DNA from: Rhodospirillaceae bacterium
GTDB lineage: Bacteria > Pseudomonadota > Alphaproteobacteria > UBA7985
Reading direction: 5' to 3'
DNA length: 10,797 bases
Assembly (NCBI GenBank): GCA_002700865.1
Contig: PAFB01000039.1
Coordinates: 1 to 10,797, forward strand
The translations under genes were made by a program, and so were the position numbers. The notes beneath the pieces are model-generated. The model did not search any database, was not told where the DNA came from, and worked only from the letters and a program-made list of their open reading frames with translations. Positions 1-6,306 of this stretch are shown piece after piece. How positions within the stretch are numbered: position 1 is the first letter of the stretch; each line of letters opens with the position of its first letter.

Positions 1-314
1 TCGTCGCCGACGTCGAGGTCGAACACCAGAATGCCCGCTGCCCCCTCAAAACACAGCGACCTCAGCAGTGCGCCGGCTTCGGCGTGCAGGGGGTGGGCGG
101 CATAGGTGTCCAGCGCGGTTTTGTCGCTGAAAGTGATAACGAACCCTGTCTCATAGGCGGGTGATTTTCCCTCAAAGTCGCGGTTCGGTCCGGCGGCAAA
201 GTCAAAGACGCCTTCGATGTCGTCCAGCACCTCGCCGATCATTTCGTAGGCATCCATCAGACGATCAACTTCAGCGTCTTCAGCGAGGTTCAGAAATACG
301 CAGTGCTTGATCAT
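1..314 (-). CDS. Dabb-family (stress-responsive A/B barrel) small protein, 3' end outside the window
   Basis: Reading the minus strand from the ATG at 314 gives an open frame of 104 codons that reaches the left edge without a stop. The protein begins MIKHCVFLNL and later has a GFVITFSD strand, a Y-x-x-HPLH segment (YAAHPLH) and a late VFDLDV strand. This order (strand, helix, central strand, Y..HP.H, final strand) is typical of the Dabb ferredoxin-like barrel, whose members are usually about 100 residues, so the gene is probably almost complete. The ATG overlaps the pta stop codon as ATGA, and an AAGGA ribosome site lies 9 nt upstream inside the end of pta, so the two are probably translationally coupled. 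Dabb proteins are small dimers and most have no known reaction. I can assign the family but not the function. Confidence 0.75.
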   Translation of the reverse strand, partial: MIKHCVFLNLAEDAEVDRLMDAYEMIGEVLDDIEGVFDFAAGPNRDFEGKSPAYETGFVITFSDKTALDTYAAHPLHAEAGALLRSLCFEGAAGILVFDLDVGD

Positions 315-1339
315 GGCGTGCTGTCCTTTTCACCATCGGAAACCTGAAGCGCGGTCACGGCAATCAGGTCGTGGACGTCCTGCGCGGTGCACCCGCGGGA
401 CAAGTCGTTGGCGGGTTTGGCCAAGCCTTGCAGGATGGGGCCGATGGCCGTAGCGCCGCCGATCCGCTGGGCAATTTTATAGGCGATGTTGGCCGCTTCC
501 AGCGAGGGAAAGACGAAAACGTTGGCGTCGCCCTGGATCTGCGAATTTGGCGCTTTGGATGCTGCGACGGCGGGGACGAAGGCTGCGTCGAACTGTAGCT
601 CGCCGTCGATGACAAGGTCGGGGCGAGCCTGCCGCACGCTGTCTTTTGCGGCGTTGATCTTGTCAATGCTGGGATGGCTGGCGCTGCCCATGGTCGAAAA
701 CGACAGCATCCCCACGCGCGGTTCCTGCTGCACCATGGCGCGAAAGCTGTCGGCGGAGGCCATGGCGATCCCGGCGAGTTGCTCGACTGTTGGTTCGATG
801 GTCAGCCCGGCATCGGCAAAGATCACGGCTCCGGCTTTGTCGCCATGGCGTTCCCGGTTGAGGATCATCAGAAAGAACGAAGACACCGCGCCAGCGTGCT
901 GACGCATGCCGATGATTTGCAGGGCCGCGCGCACGGTGTCGGAGGTCGTTGCAACTGCGCCGGCGATGGTGCCGTCAGCGTGGCCAGCATGGACCATCAG
1001 TGCGGCGAAGTTCAACGGGTCAAGCGCCGCTTGTCGGGCCTGGGCTTCGCTCAGGCCCTTATGTTTGCGGCGCTCATAAAGCGCGGCAGAAAGCGCAGGC
1101 AAGAGGTCTGAGGCGGCAGGGTCGATTACGGAGACAGAGTCGCGGTCAGCTCGATGAGCGCTGATCAACCCCTCAACGACCGAGTGCTTGCCCAATAGCG
1201 TGATGCGGGCCAATCCCGCTGCTGCGGCGATCATTCCGCCTTCGACCACCCGCGGGTCTTCGCCTTCGGCCAGCACGATATGGCGCTGGGGGACCCGAGC
1301 GCGTTCGTGAATCAGGGCGAGGGGGTCGAGTATGGACAT
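311..1339 (-). CDS. pta: phosphate acetyltransferase (PTA/PTB fold)
   Basis: Pta interconverts acetyl-CoA plus phosphate and acetyl phosphate plus CoA in the cytoplasm. The frame can start at the ATG at 1393 (360 aa) or at 1339 (342 aa). I prefer 1339: the protein then begins MSILDPLALIHERA, the usual Pta N-terminus, and AGGA lies 11 nt upstream. In 360-residue numbering, the N-terminal LAEGEDPRVVEGG is at 41-53, the ADGTIAGA..TTSDT substrate-loop motif at 139-153, FADAGLTIEPT at 192-202, LSFSTMGSASHP at 230-241, DGELQFDAA at 263-271, and GPILQGLAKPANDLSRGC at 318-335. These cover the whole PTA/PTB domain, and the length is close to the short, single-domain Pta class. No acetate kinase (ackA) or sulfoacetaldehyde acetyltransferase (xsc) gene is visible beside it, so the pathway (acetate overflow, or acetyl phosphate from taurine breakdown) cannot be chosen. 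About 170 bases separate it from the preceding cluster; I saw no convincing promoter or terminator there. Confidence 0.93.
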   Translation of the reverse strand: MSILDPLALIHERARVPQRHIVLAEGEDPRVVEGGMIAAAAGLARITLLGKHSVVEGLISAHRADRDSVSVIDPAASDLLPALSAALYERRKHKGLSEAQARQAALDPLNFAALMVHAGHADGTIAGAVATTSDTVRAALQIIGMRQHAGAVSSFFLMILNRERHGDKAGAVIFADAGLTIEPTVEQLAGIAMASADSFRAMVQQEPRVGMLSFSTMGSASHPSIDKINAAKDSVRQARPDLVIDGELQFDAAFVPAVAASKAPNSQIQGDANVFVFPSLEAANIAYKIAQRIGGATAIGPILQGLAKPANDLSRGCTAQDVHDLIAVTALQVSDGEKDSTP

Positions 1340-1508
1340 GGCGGGGGCTTTCCTGAGCCGGTTAACAAGGCTACCGGCGGGCTCGAGAGACATTGATGCG
1401 TGCTCTTGTAGCGCTGTGTCCAGTCAAAGGACCAGCGCAAACTGATCCCACCAAGGCTCTTGGACTTCAAAATTAGGGGTGGCTTTGCGCGACTGGCTAC
1501 CCCCCGGC

Positions 1509-2042
1509 TTATCCCTGAGCGTTACGCATACGCTGAACGGTGCAGGGCGTCCCAAAGCAGATCGAGTAAGCGGGCAGGTCGTGGGTCACAACGCTGCCAG
1601 CGCCGATGATCACACCGTCACCGATGGTAACACCGGGAAGAATGCTGCAGTTCATACCAATCCAGACATCGTTACCGATGCATATGTGCTGAGGGCGTGG
1701 GGATTGATGCCGCATCGGCGTGTCGAGATCGTCATACCCGTGATTAACTGAACAGATCGTTGTCCCTGCGCCGATCATGACGTAGTCACCGATGACGATT
1801 CCATCACGCGGCTCATAAAGATGAACCCCGGAGCTAAAGGACACTTCGCGGCCCAGCTTCAGCCACCCCTGATCGATCCGGATTGAAGCGTTGGGGTACA
1901 TGATGAACATCTCCCCGACTTCCAACCGCCCCCGCGGGCCAACGTAAATCACCGACAAGGGCTCCAGAATCGTGGTTTCAGGCAGACTGCCTTGTCCCTG
2001 GATATCGACGACTGCGCTGGGGTGTATGCCTTTATCGATCAT
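1509..2042 (-). CDS. hexapeptide-repeat (left-handed beta-helix) O-acetyltransferase, WcaF/NodL-like
   Basis: This 177-residue protein contains imperfect hexapeptide repeats that build a left-handed beta-helix, clearest at IVIGDYVMIGAG (82-93) and CIGNDVWIGMNCSILPGV (121-138), continuing to IGAGSVVTHD (146-155). The catalytic-type histidine is H101 in NHGYDD. Length and layout match the trimeric CoA-dependent acetyltransferases of the WcaF/NodL/maltose-acetyltransferase group, which acetylate sugar hydroxyls in the cytoplasm. The closing motif is FGTPC where many relatives have GxPA. Its ATG at 2042 is preceded by a strong GGAGGGG ribosome site whose last base is 10 nt upstream. It is the last gene of the sugar-nucleotide cluster, 32 nt after the methyltransferase, which suggests it acetylates the same sugar or glycan. 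The exact substrate cannot be read from the sequence. Confidence 0.85.
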   Translation of the reverse strand: MIDKGIHPSAVVDIQGQGSLPETTILEPLSVIYVGPRGRLEVGEMFIMYPNASIRIDQGWLKLGREVSFSSGVHLYEPRDGIVIGDYVMIGAGTTICSVNHGYDDLDTPMRHQSPRPQHICIGNDVWIGMNCSILPGVTIGDGVIIGAGSVVTHDLPAYSICFGTPCTVQRMRNAQG

Positions 2043-2074
2043 GGTGACGCGTCCCCTCCGTCTGGCTACGGCGC

Positions 2075-2800
2075 TTACCGGACACGTCGGAGAAATCCAT
2101 CCGGGAACATGCCCGGGCCACCGCTGCCGATAAAGCTATCATCGGTCGTGAATGCGCCGTTGACCTCATCGAGGAATATCTCAACCGCCCCGCGCGGGTT
2201 GGAGGCGGCGACGTCCCAGTACTTGTCGGTGGGTTTGCCCACGGGGGTCCCTACAAGCTCACCAAAGACGGTATCCGCCACGATGATCAGCGAGTTTTCT
2301 GTCACCAGCGGGCTGTAGGCGCGCAGCTCGGCCAGCACGTGGTCGCGATTGTGGTTATCGTCGAGAAACACCAGCGTCGGTCCCGGGTCTGCTATGACGT
2401 GCTCAGTCACGCGCGCAATGGTTTGCGGTGACACGGCATCATCGACGATGTAATCCGCGACATAGTCTTTGAGGGTGTGGTTTGCGAAAGTCTGGCGGGC
2501 AACGTCCTGTGCCTGAATATCGAGCGTGATCACCCGGCTGTCTGTCAGGCCCAGACCGTGCAGGACAGAGCCAAAGAAGATCGCTGATCCGCCGAATTTC
2601 GTGCCAGTTTCAATAATCCACTTAGGCCGGACATCGGTGACGGCCCGCTGCAGGCGTACGAGGTCTTCGCCCAACTGCCAGACTGGAACACCCATCCATT
2701 CCTGCTCGAACCAGCCTTGGTTCGCGGCTGCGCGAACGTAGTTTCGGCGCAGGTCCTGCAACAGGAAGTTCTGGTTGTCCATTTCAGGTTTGAAGTGCAT
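2075..2800 (-). CDS. CmcI/rhamnosyl O-methyltransferase-family SAM-dependent methyltransferase
   Basis: This is a 241-residue Rossmann-fold methyltransferase of the family named for CmcI (cephalosporin hydroxylase), which also contains mycobacterial rhamnosyl O-methyltransferases. The SAM-binding loop is IETGTKFGGSA (63-73), the acidic residue after strand 2 is D94 in TLDIQ, and the family metal/substrate motif LDDNHNRDHVLAEL is at 146-159, followed by IIVADT at 172-177. Length is normal for the family. The start at 2800 has GAGAG 8 nt upstream; an internal ATG at residue 7 is possible. It lies 21 nt after fcl and 32 nt before an acetyltransferase, inside a GDP-sugar operon. I therefore infer sugar O-methylation, for example on a deoxyhexose, rather than a role in antibiotic synthesis. 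The acceptor is unknown, and automated names such as 'cephalosporin hydroxylase' should not be taken literally. Confidence 0.85.
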   Translation of the reverse strand: MHFKPEMDNQNFLLQDLRRNYVRAAANQGWFEQEWMGVPVWQLGEDLVRLQRAVTDVRPKWIIETGTKFGGSAIFFGSVLHGLGLTDSRVITLDIQAQDVARQTFANHTLKDYVADYIVDDAVSPQTIARVTEHVIADPGPTLVFLDDNHNRDHVLAELRAYSPLVTENSLIIVADTVFGELVGTPVGKPTDKYWDVAASNPRGAVEIFLDEVNGAFTTDDSFIGSGGPGMFPDGFLRRVR

Positions 2801-2821
2801 GGCGGTTTCTCTCTTTCACGC

Positions 2822-3757
2822 TCAAAGGTTGGCTTTGAAGTCGGCATAGGTCTGTATCAGGCCCTCACTCAGACGGGTTGTGCGACGCCAGCCCAAAGCC
2901 TGTATCCGGCTGGAGTCCATCAGCTTTCGCGGGGTTCCATCAGGTTTGCTGGGGTCGAGGCGAATGGCGCCGCTGTAACCGACGGCGGCGGATATGGACT
3001 GCGCCAGATCAGCGATGCTGATTTCCTCGCCGCTGCCCACGTTGATCAGCTCCGGTTCATCATACCGCTCGAGCAGCAACAAAAGCGCGTCGGCGAGGTC
3101 ATCAACGTAGAGGAACTCCCGCAGCGGTGTGCCGCTTCCCCACAGCACTGTCTCTGCATCGCCGCGCGTTTTGGCTTCATGGAACCGGTGCAGAAGGGCA
3201 GGGATGACGTGGCTCTTGGTTGGGTGGTAGTTGTCGCCGGGGCCATAAAGGTTGCAGGGCTGGGCGGAAATAAAGCCGCGACCCTCTTCGCGGCTAAGGT
3301 ATTCGCACAGCTTAATCCCAGCAATTTTCGCAATCGCGTAGGCTTCATTGGTCGGTTCAAGCGGACCGGTGAGCAGCGAACTTTCTGCGATGGGTTGTTC
3401 GGCGTGCTTGGGGTAAATGCAGCTTGAACCGAGGAACAGGAAGCGTTGCGTGTCAAAGGCACGCGCGGCACCGATCACGGCGTTTTGAATCTCCAGATTC
3501 TCAAACAGAAAGCCGGTCTTGTCCTCATCATTCGCGCTGATCCCGCCGACTTTTGCCGCCGCGAGAATCACGGCATCGGGGCGGTGCTGGTCAAAGAACT
3601 GGTGAACGGCGTGCCTGTTGGACAGATCGAGGGCCTCGCGACTGGCGAGCACAAGCTCAACGTCGCCCCGCTCTTGCAGCTTGCGCACGAGGGCGCCGCC
3701 GACCATGCCACGATGACCGGCGACAAAGATCGACTTGCCGGACAGATCAAAAGTCAT
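2822..3757 (-). CDS. fcl: GDP-L-fucose synthase (GDP-4-keto-6-deoxy-D-mannose 3,5-epimerase/4-reductase)
   Basis: Fcl epimerises and then reduces (with NADPH) the GDP-4-keto-6-deoxymannose made by Gmd, giving GDP-L-fucose. It is an extended SDR enzyme. In the longest frame (318 aa from 3778) the dinucleotide motif is GHRGMVG (21-27), the active-site strand is GSSCIYPK (117-124), the YxxxK pair is Y147/K151 in YAIAK, the Cys and His of the epimerase site correspond to C120 and H190 (SHVIPAL), and TPLREFLYVDD is at 217-227. I prefer the ATG at 3757, giving 311 aa beginning MTFDLSGKSIFVAG. The start at 3778 adds an atypical MILDLTT leader and has no ribosome site. With 3757 the gene overlaps the 3' end of gmd by 11 nt, indicating translational coupling. 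All catalytic motifs look intact. Confidence 0.95.
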   Translation of the reverse strand: MTFDLSGKSIFVAGHRGMVGGALVRKLQERGDVELVLASREALDLSNRHAVHQFFDQHRPDAVILAAAKVGGISANDEDKTGFLFENLEIQNAVIGAARAFDTQRFLFLGSSCIYPKHAEQPIAESSLLTGPLEPTNEAYAIAKIAGIKLCEYLSREEGRGFISAQPCNLYGPGDNYHPTKSHVIPALLHRFHEAKTRGDAETVLWGSGTPLREFLYVDDLADALLLLLERYDEPELINVGSGEEISIADLAQSISAAVGYSGAIRLDPSKPDGTPRKLMDSSRIQALGWRRTTRLSEGLIQTYADFKANL

Positions 3758-4841
3758 CGTGGTTAAATCCAAGATCATGACGCAGCGTGCTTTGGGCTTC
3801 TTGGGCCATAACTTTCAAGTCGGTTTGCACCATTTCCCTGACCAGCGCAGCGAAAGTAATCTTAGGTTCCCATCCCAGAAGTCTTTTGGCTTTTGACGCG
3901 TCACCGAGAAGCAGGTCAACTTCGGTGGGGCGGTAATACATGGGGTCAACCTGAACCCGGACAGCGCCGGTCTTAGTGTCGATGCCACGCTCTTCTGCGC
4001 TAGTGCCATCCCATTCCAGCGTCACGCCAACCTCAGCAAAGGCTAACTCAACAAACTCCCGGACCGAATGGGTCTCACCTGTCGCCAGGACGAAGTCAGT
4101 CGGCTCCTCGTGTTGCAGGATGCGCCACATGCCCTCGACGTAGTCCCGGGCGTGGCCCCAGTCGCGTTTGGCGTTCATGTTGCCCAGAAACAGACATTCT
4201 TGTTGCCCCAGTTCGATACTTGCCACCGCGCGGGTGATTTTGCGGGTTACGAAGTTCTCACCCCGGATCGGGCTCTCATGGTTGAACAGGATGCCGTTGC
4301 ACGCAAACATGCCGTAAGCCTCCCGGTAATTGTTGGTGATCCAGTAGGCGTAGGCCTTGGCCGCCGCATAGGGGGAGCGGGGGTAGAAGGGGGTCGTTTC
4401 GCTCTGCGGCGTTTCAACGGCCTTGCCGTAGAGTTCCGAGGTGGACGCCTGATAGAATTTAACCCGGTCCGCCATGTCCAGAATTCGGACCGCTTCCAAA
4501 AGCCGGAGGGTGCCAATGCCATCAGCATTTGCGGTGTATTCCGGCGTTTCAAAAGACACGGCCACGTGCGATTGCGCGGCGAGATTGTAGATTTCGTCGG
4601 GCTGATAGCGCTGGATGATTCGGACGAGGTTTGTGCTGTCCGTAAGGTCGCCGTAGTCAAACCAGATGCTGGCCTCTGCCGTTTCGTGGGGGTCTTTATA
4701 GAGGTGTTCAATCCGCCACGTGTTGAACGATGAGGACCGCCGCCGCAGTCCAATAACGCGGTATCCCTTATGCATCAGGAGTTCGGCGAGGTATGCCCCG
4801 TCCTGGCCTGTCACACCTGTAACCAAGGCTGTTTTAGTCAT
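3747..4841 (-). CDS. gmd: GDP-mannose 4,6-dehydratase
   Basis: Gmd converts GDP-D-mannose to GDP-4-keto-6-deoxy-D-mannose using bound NADP, the committed step to GDP-L-fucose and GDP-D-rhamnose. The protein is 364 residues from the ATG at 4841, the normal family length, and begins MTKTALVTGVTGQDGAYLAE. Visible motifs are GVTGQDG (9-15), the RRRSSSFNT nucleotide loop (33-41), the catalytic STSELYGK (133-140), YPRSPYAAAK (153-162) with Y158/K162, NHESPIRGENFVTRK (187-201) and RDWGHARDYV (226-235). A longer open frame to 4931 would start with TTG inside manC and has no homologous sequence, so I reject it. GAGG lies 6 nt before the chosen ATG. The start overlaps the manC stop by 8 nt and the end overlaps fcl by 11 nt, so synthesis of the three pathway enzymes is probably coupled. 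Confidence 0.97.
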   Translation of the reverse strand: MTKTALVTGVTGQDGAYLAELLMHKGYRVIGLRRRSSSFNTWRIEHLYKDPHETAEASIWFDYGDLTDSTNLVRIIQRYQPDEIYNLAAQSHVAVSFETPEYTANADGIGTLRLLEAVRILDMADRVKFYQASTSELYGKAVETPQSETTPFYPRSPYAAAKAYAYWITNNYREAYGMFACNGILFNHESPIRGENFVTRKITRAVASIELGQQECLFLGNMNAKRDWGHARDYVEGMWRILQHEEPTDFVLATGETHSVREFVELAFAEVGVTLEWDGTSAEERGIDTKTGAVRVQVDPMYYRPTEVDLLLGDASKAKRLLGWEPKITFAALVREMVQTDLKVMAQEAQSTLRHDLGFNHDDF

Positions 4842-6303
4842 GGTTGGCCTCATCCTGTTCTTTGCGCCCGTAGATATCGTCCAGACGTACGATGTCGTCC
4901 TCGCCCAGGTAGGAACCGGTCTGAACTTCAATGATGACCAGAGGGATCTTTCCCGGGTTGCTCAGTCGGTGAACCGCGCCAATAGGCACGAAGGTCGACT
5001 CGTTTTCGTTCATTTGCCAGGTCTTGCCGTCGATCTCGACCAGTCCGACGCCTTCAACGACGACCCAGTGCTCGGCGCGATGGACATGTCTTTGCAAAGA
5101 CAGAACGGCCTGCGGCTTGACGCAGATGCGTTTGACCTGAAACCGGCTACCGCGCGCGATGCTCTCGTACCAGCCCCAGGGGCGGTAGACCCGCTGGTGC
5201 GCGCTCATTTCCGGGTGATCGGGGGCCAGTAAATCAATCAGCGATTTGACGTTCTGGCTGTTCTCCTGCCGGGTCACCAGGACGGCGTCGGGGGTTGCGA
5301 CGGCGACGATGTCTTCGACGTCATGAGCGACCAGTAGGGGGCCAGAGGACGACACAAACGAGTTCCTCGCCCCCACGCTGACCCCTTTGCCAACGGCGAC
5401 GGTGTCATGCTCATCGGCTTCATGGGTCTGGCTAACGGCGGTCCAACTGCCCAGGTCAGTCCAGTCAAAGCCGGCCCGGACTGCCCCGATATTCTCCGCT
5501 TTCTCAACCACCTCATAGTCAAACGATCGGGCCGTGATGGCGCTGAAGGGTTCGGCATCCAGCACTAAGCGTTTGAGATCATCTGACGCTCCCTTCACCG
5601 CAGCACGGCACAGCTCCAGCAGGCCCGGGTTCAAACGCGCCAGCAAGTCGATCAGCTTTGCGGGCTGAAAGATGAAAATGCCTGAGTTCCAGTACATCAG
5701 GCTGTTGCTCACGTAGCGGCTTGCCGTTTCAGCATCGGGTTTTTCATGAAACTTCACGATTGCTGCATGCGCCGTGGGGTCGAGCGCCACCTGATCAACT
5801 TCGAAGTATCCGTAGCCCGTTTCCGCATGGGTCGGGGGGATGCCCATCAGCACCAGATCGTAGTCCGCCGTTGCGCTCGCAGCGGCGAGGGCGTCCCGGC
5901 AAAAGGTGGCGCTGTCCTTAATCAGGTGATCCGACGGGCAGACGATCAGCGGCACGTCGCCTTCGTCTCTGGCTTCCATCAAGGCGCTGATGGCCGCAAT
6001 CGCCGCGGCTGAATCTCGGGCGACGGGTTCAAGAATGGTCTCGAAGCCATAGTCAGCGACATGATCGTCGATCAGAAAGCCATGCCCCTGACCGCCAATC
6101 GCCACGGCCTGACCCAGTGTGAGCTGCGTGCCAAGGGCTTCGAGCCGTTTAGCAGTGTGGGTGATCATCGGATCATCGTCACCGGCAAAAACCCCGAATT
6201 GCTTGGGGTGGTCTTTGCGAGAAACCGGCCAAAGGCGCTTGCCTTCCCCGCCACATAAAATGGCAGCGTTCATGCGGGTGATGGGCGAGGGTGTTGCTGA
6301 CAT
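4834..6303 (-). CDS. manC: bifunctional mannose-1-phosphate guanylyltransferase / type II mannose-6-phosphate isomerase
   Basis: This 489-residue protein has the fused ManC/AlgA/CpsB architecture, supplying mannose-6-phosphate from fructose-6-phosphate and GDP-mannose from mannose-1-phosphate. The nucleotidyltransferase signature GGEGKRLWPVSRKDHPKQF is at 18-36, with VCPSDHLI (121-128), HEKPD (186-190), NSGIFIF (206-212) and DYEVVEK (262-268). The C-terminal cupin isomerase starts near RPWGWYE (374-380), with metal-site residues in QRHVHRAEHW (404-413), NESTFVPIGAVHRLSN (434-449) and the YLGEDDIVR end motif (465-473). One oddity is that the usual EPxxRNTAPAI loop reads EPVARDSAAAI (92-102). 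The start at 6303 lies 4 nt after the upstream stop codon; AGAGGAG lies 12 nt before it, inside the end of the glycosyltransferase gene. A separate phosphomannomutase (manB) is needed and is not in this window. Confidence 0.95.
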   Translation of the reverse strand: MSATPSPITRMNAAILCGGEGKRLWPVSRKDHPKQFGVFAGDDDPMITHTAKRLEALGTQLTLGQAVAIGGQGHGFLIDDHVADYGFETILEPVARDSAAAIAAISALMEARDEGDVPLIVCPSDHLIKDSATFCRDALAAASATADYDLVLMGIPPTHAETGYGYFEVDQVALDPTAHAAIVKFHEKPDAETASRYVSNSLMYWNSGIFIFQPAKLIDLLARLNPGLLELCRAAVKGASDDLKRLVLDAEPFSAITARSFDYEVVEKAENIGAVRAGFDWTDLGSWTAVSQTHEADEHDTVAVGKGVSVGARNSFVSSSGPLLVAHDVEDIVAVATPDAVLVTRQENSQNVKSLIDLLAPDHPEMSAHQRVYRPWGWYESIARGSRFQVKRICVKPQAVLSLQRHVHRAEHWVVVEGVGLVEIDGKTWQMNENESTFVPIGAVHRLSNPGKIPLVIIEVQTGSYLGEDDIVRLDDIYGRKEQDEANHD

Positions 6304-6306
6304 GGT

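Noticed and set aside
1451..1463. CCAAG-GCT-CTTGG hairpin between the acetyltransferase and pta, considered as a terminator
   Set aside because: Only 5 bp and no T-run on the minus strand, so the operon may or may not read through into pta.
2717..3427. Long plus-strand frame (236 codons) opposite fcl
   Set aside because: It is the antisense shadow of clear fcl and methyltransferase coding sequence; no domain seen. The same applies to plus-strand frames opposite pta, gmd and manC.
4842..4931. N-terminal extension of gmd
   Set aside because: Would use a TTG start deep inside manC and adds 30 residues unlike any Gmd; the ATG at 4841 has a ribosome site and gives the family N-terminus.
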